This document shows positions 1 to 14,000 of a stretch of 64,000 bases of DNA, piece by piece. The position numbers were made by a program, and so were the translations under genes. Under the pieces are notes generated by a model. That model searched no databases, was not told the origin of the DNA, and saw only the letters and a program-made list of their open reading frames with translations. Positions within the stretch are counted from its first letter, which is position 1, and each line of letters starts with the position of its first letter. Source of the DNA: Sinotaia quadrata (taxonomy: Eukaryota; Mollusca; Gastropoda; Architaenioglossa; Viviparidae); NCBI GenBank assembly GCA_028829895.1, contig CM054180.1, positions 104,533,635 through 104,597,634 of the forward strand, given 5' to 3'.

Positions 1-1520
1 ATATTTAATCTTTAAATGCTCCTTAAAATTAATTCAGGGACTATTTCTTTTGTTAGTGCACCTAGTCTTATTGCACCAATTAACAATAGGGCTGCTATAG
101 ATTCTCGGGCGAGTTTCTCACTTTACTTGATTGCCAATGTATAGGCCTTGAGACATATTCCTATTATTTTTATTTCTCAAGTGGGGGGAACACCTGTTTA
201 TTCAAAAAGATATGCAATTGGACTGACATACCTAGGAATTTCTCTTAGACAATGCTGGCCAATTCGGGACCTGTGTTTTCAAGTTTTAGTTACTTAAGAG
301 AAGTGATTTCCATTTACGCAGGGGGGGGGGGGGTAATGGCTGAGAGAAATGGCTGCAGGTGACTTGTATCTGCTCCTGCATGACTGAAGGCCTGTAGAAT
401 GTACACCTGGTGAGTCTGCTAAATAGTGCCAAATACACAATTTTATAGATATTGTTAGACTGGAAATTCTTAACAGTTATTTTGTATCCTAACTTAACAA
501 TGGTTCAGAAAGAAATCTAAAAAAGAATGAGAGTGATGAACTATTAAATAAAATGCATAAAATTAAATAATTAATAAAAAATATAATAATTAATAATTAC
601 TGATGTCATTTGCATTTCAGATGTTACATTGTCAGAGTGTTTACATCTCTCAGTACTAGTGTGTTTTCACTTCTCATTGCCAGTGTGTTTGCATCTCTCA
701 TTGCTAGTGTTTTAATCTCTCAGTACTAGTGTGTTTTCACTTCTCATTGCCAGTGTGTTACATCTCTCACTTAAAATCAGTGCTAGAGTGTGTTTTTATT
801 GCCAATTGCTGATATTTATATTACCAGCTGCTATTATAATTATTATTTATATTGTTAATTGATGCTATTTATATTGCCAGTTGCTGATATTTATATTGCC
901 AGTTCTATCATTTAAGAATTCTGAAAGTTGCCTATATGCATCCTACTATTGGTCAGAGTATTAATTGATATAAAATTAATTAATTACAAACATTCTCCAA
1001 ACTCAAGCTGTATGCAAACATTTATTTTATTATTGGAATATGTAACAAATTCATTGTTGGAATAAATTGGTTAAGTGCATTCTTATTTCAAGTCTCATAT
1101 TTGTTATTTAGGACGGTTGATTTACATGCAATATACTGCTTCTAGTAATTGACTAATTGTAAATTGCATAAATAAAACAGTTATCTTGTCTGTCCATATC
1201 TGAATTAAAACACACGAGACAGTCTATTTAAATAACCTTCAAATGAATAAATGAAAGCTCTATATTAAATAAGGGGAATAACTCAATGAGCTCTCGCATA
1301 TTGTCTGTCTAAAGTTATCTCATCTGCAGGAGATGTATAATATAATAAGTGTTAAGGTGATTTTATGGTCCATTTCTAAGAATGCAATAATGGTCCTGGA
1401 TAAATAGGAACACTTTTTCAAACCAGTGTTTTACGAATGTCTGGATGTTCATTAACCAGGGAATTATACCGATTTATACGATTATTTTTTTTTTAGTTAT
1501 CTATTAACATTACTTGTTTT
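1..1520. other. AT-rich sequence without a recognised gene
   Basis: No open frame with coding character is visible. The stretch holds a G homopolymer near 320 and short local duplications at about 634-780 built on CTCTCAGTACTAGTGTG and CATTGCCAGTGTGTT. It lies downstream of the minus-strand helicase-like gene. Confidence 0.5.
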
Positions 1521-1526
1521 TTTAAT
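1521..1526 (-). promoter_or_regulatory. Candidate poly(A) signal (ATTAAA) of the minus-strand gene
   Basis: TTTAAT on the plus strand reads ATTAAA on the minus strand, about 59 nt after the stop codon of the last exon. No AATAAA is closer. The position suits a 3' end, but the hexamer is common in AT-rich DNA. Confidence 0.3.
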
Positions 1527-1584
1527 GTGTTTGGAATAAAATAATATGACATTTAAACACCCATTTTTAAAAGTTGTGTTACCG

Positions 1585-2051
1585 TCATTTTGTAACATTC
1601 TTATTATCAGCCACAGATTCCTTATCCAAAGGATCATCTCTTTCGGAATCTTCTTGACTGGCAGCAAGACCATCGTGCACCTGATAGTCAATGACAACCA
1701 ACTGCGATGTGCAGCGTGACACGGTGAGAATATTCATAAAATCAGTGCCCGCTTTATCCAGCTCCGACACCACGACCACCTTCCGCTCCAGGCCTTTGAT
1801 GTTCTCGTAGACTGTCACGGTGACTTTGTTGTTAACCAACAGTGCCAGGTCGCGAATTTCGACGTTAGAGGCATCCTTCTCCACCACTTGTACAGCAACA
1901 CCAGCAGCACGCAGGCCTCGAACCAGACCTCGACCTTCTAACGTCGCTGGTTTTGCCAGCAGAAATGCCATCAGATCGACATTTGGGTCGTTGCAGAGCA
2001 CAACAACGTCTCGGCACTGAAGCTGTAAGTTGTTGGTGGTGGTGCTTTGCC
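1585..2051 (-). CDS. Last exon, helicase C-terminal motifs V and VI
   Basis: The acceptor TATTTCCAG precedes 2051, and two leading bases complete the Gly codon split from the previous exon. It reads VVVLCNDPNVDL, then ENIKGLERKVVVV (like motif V of UvrD-type helicases) and LTVSRCTSQLVVI (like motif VI, where an Arg contacts the nucleotide). The tail is acidic and polar, ending NKNVTK and a stop at 1585-1587. Confidence 0.85.
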
Positions 2052-5000
2052 CTGGAAATATCACAAACGGACCACAGTGAGTAGTTACATCGCAAACGAT
2101 ACAACAGTAAAACAGTTAATGAAGTCAGTGAGTAGTTACATCGCAAACGATACAACACTAAAACAGTTATGAAGTCAGTGAGTAGTTACATAGCAAACGA
2201 CACAACAGTAAAACAGTTATGAAGTCAGTGAGTAGCTACCTCGCAAACGATACAACATTAAAACAGTTATGAAGTCAGTGAGTAGCTACATCGCAAACGA
2301 TACAACACTAAAACAGTTATGAAGTCAGTAAGTAGTTACATAGCAAACGATACAACACTAAAACAGTTATGGCGGAAGTGAGGACGTACCTGTCACGTCG
2401 ACGTTTAATTCTCCCAGGACTCGTGCGATCTCCAGACCACACTGCTCACAGTCATCTATCCCCCAGCCCTCCGTGTGGCCTTTCGTATTCCTATGCTTCA
2501 GACGACTGATGGCTGGTCCGTCCGTGGGAGATGGTACGCCGTTCAACGTGTAATTGTGGACGAAGCGGCCGAATTCCTTATCTCTCTCGACTTCTTTGAC
2601 TATGATCGGCGGAGACCTCAGCGCCACAGTCACTTTCTCCTCAGTCATTTGCTGAGGAATGTTGTTGTTGTACATGCTGGCGGCCCACAGATGGACATCG
2701 GGCACCAGTTTCACTAGCCCTGAGCAGAACTCATTAAACCTGTAAGAGAGTGAAGAAACGTTAAATAGTTTGTTATCTTTTGTTGTCGGTGGGATATAAG
2801 CTTAAAACACACAGGGGAAATAATCCATTCTAAGATCGTATTGTAGGACTTACGACGACAGAGAATAATTTATTTATTTATTATTATTATTATTCAGCCT
2901 TTTCCACGACTTGGCTGTCGGGTGTGAACCAAGAACTCGGAATCTTATCAAGATTCTCGGAGACCCAAAATTTTACGAAAGATATGGACAAGGAGCGCTG
3001 CTTGTAGTAGTGGGGCAAGTGAGTGGTTTTTTATTACTTTGTGACATGCAAAGAAATTATAAACTGATTAGTTGAAGTAGATGTTCCCCAAAAAGCAATC
3101 AATGTTAAACGCACATTCATTACATCATTTTCAGTTAACCATTTTAAACAAGGCATTTTAATGATACATCTAGAATTAAGCAATAAACGTTTTCTGTCAA
3201 AAGAAAACAATAGCTCATGAATAATATAAGCTATACTATCACAGTCATATAACTTATTAACTGTTAATCGCCTGACCCATTTCTTCACAAATGTGATATG
3301 CATCCTAGCTTCATGCTTCAGACTCACAAAAGCTAGCAATATTCTTTTCGCATTTGACAGTGTTCCACATGCCTTCAGGATTACAGCCTCGCAAAGCTAG
3401 CAATGTTCCTTTCGCATTTTTCAGTATTCCACATACCTTCAAGATTAACGACTCGCAAAAGCTAGCAATTTTCCTTTTGGACTTGACAGTGCTCCACATT
3501 ATTTAAAAGATTACAAACTCGCAAAGCTATCAATTTTCGTTTCACAATGAAAGTGTTCCACATGCCTTCAGGATTTTTACAAACTTGCAAAGTTAGCAAT
3601 TTTCGTTTCGCAACTGAAAGTGTTCCACATGCCTTCAGGATTACAAACTTGCAAAGTTAGCAAATTTCGTTTCGCAACTGAAAGTGTTCCACATGCCTTC
3701 AGGTTTACAAACTCGCAAAGCTAGCAAATTTCGTTTCGCATTTGACTGTGATCTACATGCCTTCAAGATTACAGACTAAGCATAGTTTTGTTGGTTGCTG
3801 GCCTTGGAAGTCATTTACCTGTTCATTTATTGGTATCGGCCATACGGTTATTGTACGGAGAGCAACGTGATGTGTGGCTCAGCATTTTCCTACCTGTTCA
3901 AGTTGTCATTCAACCTGTTGAAATTTATATTAATGGCATAATTTACATATATCTGTTTAACTGTCTTACAAAGTGCTAATAGCTCTGAGTGCTTAAAGTA
4001 AATAACTTACTCTTCATCAACCTCATCAGCGAGGATAAAGAGCTTTCCGTTGCTTGCAGCCTTCCGCAGCACACTGATCGCCGTGTGTATGTCATCCTCT
4101 TCGTCAAAAAAGTCAAAGTCGTGCCGGATAACTGGCGGTTGCGCAGCGGCCATTCCCGTGGACACTGTCTGCAGAAGCTGGTACTCCAGCATGAAGCTTG
4201 ACGCACGGCTGTTTTGACACGTGTTGAGAATGTGCACATCGCCGGCCTTCAGCCACTCAACACCCTTAAGATACAGCATGAGCGTTTTCCCAGTGCCGGG
4301 TGGGCCCGTTAGATACACCCGAGGATTTGCACTGTTCATAACGTGTACCTGGTCTGGGTAGAGGCAAATCTGGGCAATCCTGTTTCCTGCTTCAGACACA
4401 GCCTCCCCTTTTGTCCTCAGCTCCAGACGCGGGGGCGTGATGCAGTAAACGTCCACGAGTGTTGCTGGACCACAAAAGCTGTGAAGTCAAAACCGATTGA
4501 ATGTTTAATGAATGCAAAGGTATGCGTGTTAGTAACTTCATCAGATGTCAAACTGTCAAAATGTCAAATGCATTGTATTTTACGTTGCTATGAATATAGC
4601 AGGATATTATTTAATTGGCTGTGTGCCTGTAAAGAACGAATATGAAACTAAATGCCAGTCATTTTCGTAACTTCAATTAGAATTTTTTAGAACTCATTTA
4701 ACATGTTCCTTAAAACTGTGTGAAGAAGAAAATTCATTTAAAAGTGCATTGTGAATAATCGTAAATATTTCAATAGTGTTTCTCCTCGAACACTCAAGAA
4801 GAAAAAAGGTGATTTATTTTAAGGAAAGAAATAATTTTTAAATGAAACCGAAATAAAAAATATTCAGCCTCATCGCTTATTATCATCATTTTCCACATTA
4901 AACTATTGACAAATTTCATTTTAGTAAGTTTTTTAAAGGATAAGCTAAGATACAGATTACTGGGAATTTTTACCGAGCCAGAAGTTGCTCGTAGCAGTCA

Positions 5001-8000
5001 CGTGACAGTTTGTTTTGGACGCGTCCAAATTGGTGCTCCCACCATTGACATAGCTCTGTCAGCACGGAGTCGGGAAGATTGTAGAATGTGTCAAGGGAAG
5101 ATAACTGATCTGTGCACAGACACAGCTTCACTGCTTCTTCAGTCGTCGTGACTCCCAAACATGAGCACAATGCCTAAAACACAATTTTCGATACTGTTTT
5201 AAATAGTGGTGAAAACGTAAGACCGTGCTTGGAGTAAGGAGACAACTAAGGCAAAGATATAAAACACAATGTTCAACATTGTTTTAAATAGTGATGAAAA
5301 CGTAAGACCGTGCTTGGAGAAAGGAGACAACTAAGGCAAAGACATTAAATTAAAAGGAGCAGAAACACTGTTAGGTGTTAAGTGTAATTGAGAAAAAAGG
5401 CATGTATCATTGTAAACGGAATACTCTGACACAAAAATGCTCTGAGCAAGTAAAACAAATACACTCTCACTGTAATATGAAATTTCCAAACTATGTGCGA
5501 TTAACTCCACCTACAATTGCTGGTCACAGTCAACAATAAATTAAGCAATTCCTTAACCTTACTCAAAAGATTATGCACTTCCCAGCAATACAACTACAGA
5601 CAACCCCCCAAAAATCTAATAATAATAATATATAATGAATAAGGAAACAAGATGAATCGCTTTATTTCACTCATCACTTGCAATTTTTAAAAAAAAGGAG
5701 TCAGAGCAGTGATCTGTGTGCAATAATTGTATTTACAAAATCACTCTTCTAACTTTGAATTATTCCCCCTTGGACAGTTGTGTAACGTGTAAAGAAGAGG
5801 CACATGGACCCTGCCTGAATAAGAAAGACAGTGAATGGTTGCAAACAGTGCTTTTGTGAACACATGCCAGCAACAGGTGGCCATCTTTGAAAAGGTTATG
5901 TGCATTTACTTAATTATTTCTCTAAAACTCCACTCTCATTTCCGTGATGATATCCATGAACTTGATTATATATTTATGTTATTGACTGCTTATGTCTGTG
6001 TTAGGATAAACTGAACAATTGTCCAGCATTAATGAACATTGTTGTGAAGTGATGTAAATGTCAATGTTCTTTGTATTATATTCATATATTTTTGTATATT
6101 TTATTGTTTGTTTGTTTTTTATTATATTTATTTTATAGTAAAAACCTATTGTTAACTTTATTGACCTTCTTACACATATTGATTATCATATGTTGGAGAA
6201 AAAAGTGGGTGGATGGGGACTCGCTAAATATAGATTAAAGGACGTATTTATCTTCTCCTTCAGCAAGACGTTTTCACCTATGAAAATAGTGTGTGACAGT
6301 GAATGTTTGTCTAGCGCCAAGTGAGAGAGACGAATGGTGTCTGCTGGAGAATAACATAAATTAAGATTCTCATCACTTTAATTAGTTAATGAGTGATTAA
6401 ATAATAATATTAATCATAGCCAATGATTAGTTTTGCGTAGGCATCCCAATATATTCCTAAAAGAAAAACAAAGTGTCGAACAGTCAATATCTTCATTTTC
6501 CCTTTAAATGCTCGTCAGAAAATGAGAAGGAATACAATACTTGGTGTTCACAGTTATTCATAATATTTGTTCATTGCTTGGAAAAAATTATTGGAAGATT
6601 TAATATCCGTGAAATCAATAAACGTTGGAAGTGGATGTTCAACAAAAATCAGTCAGTCAATAAATCAGTGAACTAGTTAATATATCAATTATTCAGTTAA
6701 TCAAAGTCTTAAAGTCAATTTTATGGAACAGTATTGTAGCAAAACATTAAAACAATCATCCCACCACACCAATCAAAAACAGCAATAATTACAATAAATT
6801 TCAAAACCTCACAGCAGTTAGTTAATTTTAAAACGTAGTTCGTGTCATCACCTGTCCAGCCGCAGGATGACTTTTTAAGGTCCGCAGTAACTGTGTGGAC
6901 GACACATTCGGCAACATTAATATCGTGATGACCTTGACGTCCGGCAAGTCTGATACCAGGAACTCCAGGACGTCCTTGGACTTTTTCATCTGTGCCACCG
7001 CCTTCTCCACTATCGTGGCCAATATGGCGTCCAGCTCTTGCTCTGGTTTGTTCAGTCTCTGGAAGTTGTCTCCCACACTTTTGATTTCTCCAGTGATCAA
7101 ACCGTACTGCCTGTTCAGAAGGAGAACATCAAAGTCGCCTTGATGGTAGTTCTGTTGGGCCATTTGAGATGGTCGCTTAAATAGCGAAGCAGCAGCCGTG
7201 TATGCGGGTTTGTTGAGGTAGTTGCCGAACTGGAGCTGGGAGACGACGACCATGACCTCTCCCAGTTTGTCCGCCAGGGTGCGCAGACCTCGCAGGACAC
7301 TCCTCAGGGCTTTGTCATCTCTGACGTCACTGTCCTGTACTGGCAATGGCTGTTGTGACTTTTTAGAGCGACGAGGTATAACGGACTGCGATGACGATGT
7401 CTACAAATAAATGATTACAGAAGAAAATGCTGTAGATTGTTCTTGTGCTAAGTAAGAATTGGCTTCCGTTTGGTAATATACGCAGCACGACTGCTAAGCG
7501 CTATTTATGCACAAATTAGGAAGGAAGGGAAGAAGAAAATATGAGCATTCAAAATTGCTCAAAAATATTTAATATGAAGACACTACGATTGACTGTTTCA
7601 GGTATATAGTCTTCAGGACAATAACATTATTAATAACAATGACTTATGAACAAGGACTTACTTAGACCTCATAATAGGAAAGACTTATGAATAATGAATG
7701 ACTTAGGCCTAGTATTAACAATGATTTATGAATAAGGAATGACTTAGGCCTAATAATACAATGACCTATAAATAAGGAATGACTTAAACCTAATAATAAC
7801 AATGACTTATGAATAAGGAATGACTTAGGCCTAATAATAACATTGATTTATAAATAAGGAATGACTTAGGCCTAGTAATAACAATGATTTATGAATAAGG
7901 AATGACTTAGACCTAATAATAACAATGACTTATGAATAAGGAATGACTTAGGCCTAGTAATAACAATGATTTATAAATAAGGAATGACTTAGGCCTAGTA

Positions 8001-11000
8001 ATAACAATGATTTATGAATAAGAAATAACTTGAGCTAATAATATGTGGTAAAGCGCATGCCTATCAAGTGTTTCGAACTTTCATATTGTACTGGTTTCAG
8101 TTCTTGTAGACTGACTTAGTGGTAGAACTTTCATATTGTACTGGTTTCAGTTCTTGTAGACTGACTTAGTGGTAGAACTTTCATATTGTACTGGTTTCAG
8201 TTCTTGTAGACTGATTTAATGGAAGAACTTTCATATTGTACTGGTTTCAGTTCTTGTAGACTGATTCAGTGGTAGAACTTTCATACTGTACTAGTTTCAG
8301 TTTTGTAGACTGACTCAGTGGTAAAACGAATTATAGAAATTGACACATTTCTATCGTTTGTAGTCAGCTATAATCTTAAGAAATTACGGAAATGTTCATG
8401 TTGTTGTTGATGATCAGCATCATAGCAATAATAGCAATAGTAGCAATAGTAGTAATAATAGTAGTAGCAACAGTAGTAGCAATAATAGTAATTGTAGATC
8501 TAATAATAGTAGCTGCAACAATTATAATAATAGTAGTAATATTACTAGTAGAAGCAATAGCAGTCGTTCAGAAATAATAAAACTAGTAGTAATATTAATA
8601 GTAGAAGCAATAGTAGTAGTAACAGCAATAATAAAAACGGTAGTAATATTATTGTAGAAGCAATAGCAGTCGTTCAGAAATAATAAAACTAGTAGTAATA
8701 TTAATAGTAGTATCAATAATAGTAGTTGCAGCAATGATAGTAAATAGTAGTAGTAATATTGGAAATAGTAAATTTAGTAGCAATTATTGTAATCGTAGTA
8801 GTAACACTGGTTGCAGCAGTAATAGAAGTTGCAGTAGTAATAATTTTAGTACTTGCAGCAGTAATAGTAGTAGTAATAGTAGTATTTGCAACAGTAATAA
8901 TATTAGTAATTGGATTAGTAGTAGTAACAGTAGTAGTTGCAACAGTAATGGTAATAATAGTTGCAACAGCAATAATTGTAGTAGTTGAAGCAGTAATAGT
9001 AGTAAGAAATTAGTATTTGCAGCAGTAGTAATAGCTGCAGCAGTAACAATTTTAGTAGTTTCAGCAGTAAGAGTAGTTGCAGCAGTAATAGTAGTAGTAA
9101 TAGTAGTTGCAGTAATGGTAGTAGTAAGAGTAGTAGTAGTAATACAATTTGCAGCAGTAGTAGTCATAGTAATAGTAGTTGCAGTAGTACTAGTAGTAAT
9201 AGTAGTTGCAAATTTAGTACTTGCAGCAGTAATAGCAGTAGTGGGCGCAGCATAATAGTAAGAGCAGTGGTGGTGGTAGTAGTAGTTGCATTTGTAGGAG
9301 TAAAAATTATAGTGGCAGTAGCATTAATACTATTTGTTGTCATTGCGCTAAAAGCATAATCAACAACAGTAAAAGCAGGATGAGTTAAAATACACGAGAA
9401 AAGGCCGGAATCGCCAGAAAGGTAGACATCGCTCTGTTACGTACAGCTCCTGCGGCCGTGAGTGCCACGAGCACCGGTTCACCCCCGACAGCTTGATAGT
9501 CGTACGGCACCCGGTTGAAATGTACGGGTGGCAGGAAGTATGTTTCATTGTGCAAGTTTGGAAACCATTCATGGATACGTTGCAGCCAGGTGGTCATCAA
9601 GGGGATGTGAGGGTTCATCGTGAGGGTGCGGCCACTGGTCTGCAAAAGAGACCGCCAGAGTAACGTTAGCACGGAATGGTTTCTGAGGAAAATAATAAAA
9701 CGTTATAAGAGTCAACGCATACACTTTTCGCTTATCCCCTCCCCCCATTTTAATGTCGCACCTCCAAGAATATGACATGCAGTGTTCGTCATTCTGAAGC
9801 TAATCTCTCGTCTTGGGTCAGTAGTGTTATCAACGTACATCACCTGTGACGCTTACAAGCTAATGAATATAGTCAAAGAAATAAAAATATTCCATAATAC
9901 CATAATAACCAATTAAAGTAATGACTATAATAATGGAGGAGCAGTGGGATGGTGGTGGTGGTGGTATGTGACGTTTTGCTGGGAGATGGGCAAGATGTTA
10001 ATTCTCTACCGCCCCGAGTTGCCCTTAACCTTAGACTAATCACCAAAAACACACCTGGCTGGCACACGTGTTTGAAAAAAGGGAGATAAATAGTGTATAA
10101 TAAAAGAATGATATTCGAGAATAAAGCTCCGAGCCCCCGATACGTAAAATCAGGTATATTGATTAAATGCAGCTGACAGACTAGGACATATAACATGTAA
10201 GTAAGCCACACCAACACCAATGGTCTAAATATCAATAGTAAAATATATTTTAAAAGAAAAATAAAATAAGACAGAACTTTGGCTACACACTGTGAATAGT
10301 TTGATGGTTATAATTAGAGTTTATTGTCACAGTCTGATAAAATTGTCCGACTTCGTGACCCACTTGCCTTGTTTACTTCAAATTCGAATATTTGAAACCC
10401 TTGGCCCTTTGTTCCAAGCTTCCTTTTTCTAGGTGCTTCTAGAACAGGTCAAGATGTTATGTAACTTTAGGACCATTGTCCAGTTCTCGAACCAACCACA
10501 TGCTTTGCGAACAGTCACGTGATACGCAATATACCTTTCTATATATGTACCCACACGCTTCCGCTCCCTCACTTCGAGCACATTTTAGCTAATTCCATCA
10601 GCTTACTCGGGTCGTGAGAGGCAGCCGGCGCCATAGAGAATCAAGGTACCCTTCGACTTCTCTCAAAGGTATCATTTTATTTAATAGTATTTGCCTATGT
10701 ATTGTTTAAGTATGTATTTGTGCTATGTATTATATGATTTCCATATACACTTGAGCATGGTTCAGAGAAATAGCTGAAAACCTATATGTTACGGAATATA
10801 AATTTATTGTAACCATTTTTCCATTTCTGTACTTTAATTTATATTGTTTTAATTCACTAAGAGCCAGAATGCTGCGCTCGATATGAATTCTTCATGTAAT
10901 TCAATTATTGCGTGTAATTTTAATTGTAAATTGTGAAGCGCTCTGTCGGTTTGAATTACCTCTTGTATGAACATTAATTTAACGTTGTATCTATTTTATT

Positions 11001-14000
11001 GCTTCATACGTCATGACTGTTAAATGGAACACATGTGAGACGATTATATTTTTTCTAAATCTAATTGTAAGCGACGCGAGGTCGAAACTCTTTGTTCAGC
11101 GCATTTAATTGAGCCATGCCTAAGTAGGACCTGTTAGGTTGAGAATTATATCCAAACACGTTGCATCCACAGGTCGGCTCATGGTTCATGTTTCACCATG
11201 CCTCACCTGCATTAGCTTATTGGTGTAAGCGTGTCGAAATCCACTCTGAGGGCCATGCTGCAAAAATTCCAGTTCCTAGCCACTAACAAAGGGACATCAT
11301 TCCTTATGCACCACGTGTGTCGTTAAAGGGGGACTGAGGGAACGAATCAGCATGACTGAGTGTTGAGACCAAGGATACAAGAATAGAGCTAAGTGCAAAA
11401 TCAAGTGTACAGATCTCAAAGGAACACTTTTCTGGCAATTTAGATTGACAAAAATCAGGCATAGGCGCGTAAAGACAGAGTGAAGACTATTCGCGTTGCA
11501 TTCGATTTATTGTTAATTTGTTAAACTTTATTAAATCTTATTTTCTTTGTTAATACCTCTTAGTAGTTGATTTCTATGCACAATAGACCAATTAGATTAA
11601 TTCTTAGATTTGAATGGGGGCGGATGAGCGGAAAGATTGATGACGAGTGCATATTAATTTAGAGGGATTTAACTGTTTTCAAATCTAGCTAAAAGTTCGC
11701 AGTTTATTAGTCTGTAAATTTGTCGTCTGAACTACAAGACGCACTTTTAATTAGTCAGATAATAAATTGAGCAACCAGTCTGCGTAGAATATGAGAGGAA
11801 GAATTAATTATATTTAAAGTCTTTTAATTATTCTAAGCAGGGTCTTTAAATAAATACTGGAAACGTAACAAGTGGGGGCTCGTCCGGGATTGATATGTAT
11901 TAAATTGTAACTTGTAACATTTTTATACATAGGGCGCATCATAACCTAGAAACGAACGAACGAACAGAATTGCCAATTGTTCTTTTGATTTTTGTATCAC
12001 TGATTTTCTTTGCTTTTGTTGTGACATGTGCATGTATTCTTTTGCAGAGTAGCGTGCATGTTAGTTAATGTTGATATATTTAAGCGTAGTTAAATATGTC
12101 ATGTTAGCTATTGAATGATTTATTTAGTATTGTGTTACTGAGTACTTCATTGTGAGGAGTCGAAGGTTATACCGCCAGCTAGGAGAGTTATCGGTAGTAA
12201 CAGACTTCGGACTATTATATTTAGGGTGCTAGATATAATGTGTAATGTTGTATGGTAGGAGCCGTGACATTACGGAAGTCTTGGAACAGCGGACACTGTG
12301 ACAAGCAGGTGAAACGTGTAAAGAGTTAACGCGTAATTTATTTCGGAAGGTGTTCTGAGTAAATTAAATAATTTTTGTAAGGTTGTAGCCTAAAAGTTAT
12401 TTTCGGGATAAGCGGAGTTATCGCCGACGGTTAAAACACACAATTCACGAGATACATTCTTATTGTAGCCAGCGCGCTAAGACAGTAAAATGGATCGCAA
12501 ACAGGTTATCGAAGACCTGAAAGAAGCCGGTATCATGATAGGATACCAGGGTGACGAACTGACTAGCTACATCAAAACTGAGCTAGAGAAAGCGGAAAAA
12601 GCAGAAAAGGAGAGAGTAGAAAAAGCGGACAAAGAAAGGCAAGAGATAGAAAGAGAAGAACGTATTGCTAATCGCGAACTGAAGAAGTTAGAAGCTGAAA
12701 AACTAGCCGAAACTGAAGCTAAACGCATCGCAGCTGACGCAGAAGCTAAAAGGTTAGAAGCTGAAAGATTAGCCGACATCGAAACAAAACGTATCGCAGC
12801 GGACACAGAAGCTAAACGCATCGCAGCAGACGCGGAAATAAAACGGTTAGAATGGGAAGTGAAGAAACTAGAAGTTACCAATCCAAACCGTGACCGCAGA
12901 AGCAGTGGTGATTCGCGTTCTAGCGATGGAAATAATCACAGTAGAATTGAAAATATCATTCCAAAGATAAATATGGTCCCATTTGATGAGAACAAAGATC
13001 AAATAGACGCGTATTTAAAAACGTTTGAAAAGTTAGCCAGAGCAACAAGCATTCCAGCGGAACATTGGGCGATAAATTTATCCGGGTTACTGCAGGGTAC
13101 TGCGAAAAACGAATTCAATAAGCTTAGCGATTCTGAGTCAGATAATTACGACACAGTCAAGGCCGCATTATTGAAACGATACAGACTCACCGCAGATACA
13201 TACCGACGTAAGTTTAAACAAGCCACGAAAGCGAGTTCAGAGACGCACGCACAGTACATACGACGCGTAGCTGACTTGTTCCAAAGATGGATAGATCTAG
13301 CCGAAACTCCACAGACGTACGCAGGTCTTAGGGATGAAATGGTAAAAGACCATATTCTCGGGTCATACAAATCAGATCTACTGATTCACTTAGCAATAAG
13401 GGAAAAATCTACGCTAGAGGAGATAGGCAACGCCGCCGATCGCTTTGATGACGCACATTCTCAATTCTCGAACGCACACGCGAACAACAAGTCTCGACCG
13501 AACGAACCGCAGACTCGAAAGGATAAGAAAAATGACGGGAAGGCACCTAATGAGCGTGATGATAAAACATCTAAACCCGACACTAAAAACAAGTCCGACA
13601 AACAGAAAGATAAAAAGAATCTTGCATGTTACACTTGTGGTGATAGTGGCCATTTTTCACGAACATGTCCTGAAAAGAAAACAGCTAAAGTTTACGCAGT
13701 AGAAAGTCATACACCTAAAACAGAAAAGTCGAATCGAACACCAGTACAGGCAAACGGTCACGATACAATCGCTTTGCTTGATACAGGGTGTGAGCTAGAC
13801 GCTATTGTAAATGCATCATTAGTTAACCGTACCGACTACACAGGGGAGACAATCTCTGTCACCTTTGCAAACGGCGAACAAGACATTTTACCAGTAGCTG
13901 AAGTCTCGATTGTTTCAGACTTTGTAGAAGGAACAGTCAAAGCGGCAGTTATGGAAAACTCACCGCATGACGTGATCCTTGGTTGCAAGTATGTTTTGCC

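Noticed and set aside
8392..9167. Ser/Asn-, Ile/Val- and Leu-rich frames of up to 127 codons
   Set aside because: Produced by the AGT/AGC triplet tract on both strands.
9873..10235. 120-codon minus-strand frame just left of the 5' LTR
   Set aside because: Hydrophobic, low-complexity composition with no recognisable motif; lies in the intron and lacks phase-compatible splice sites.
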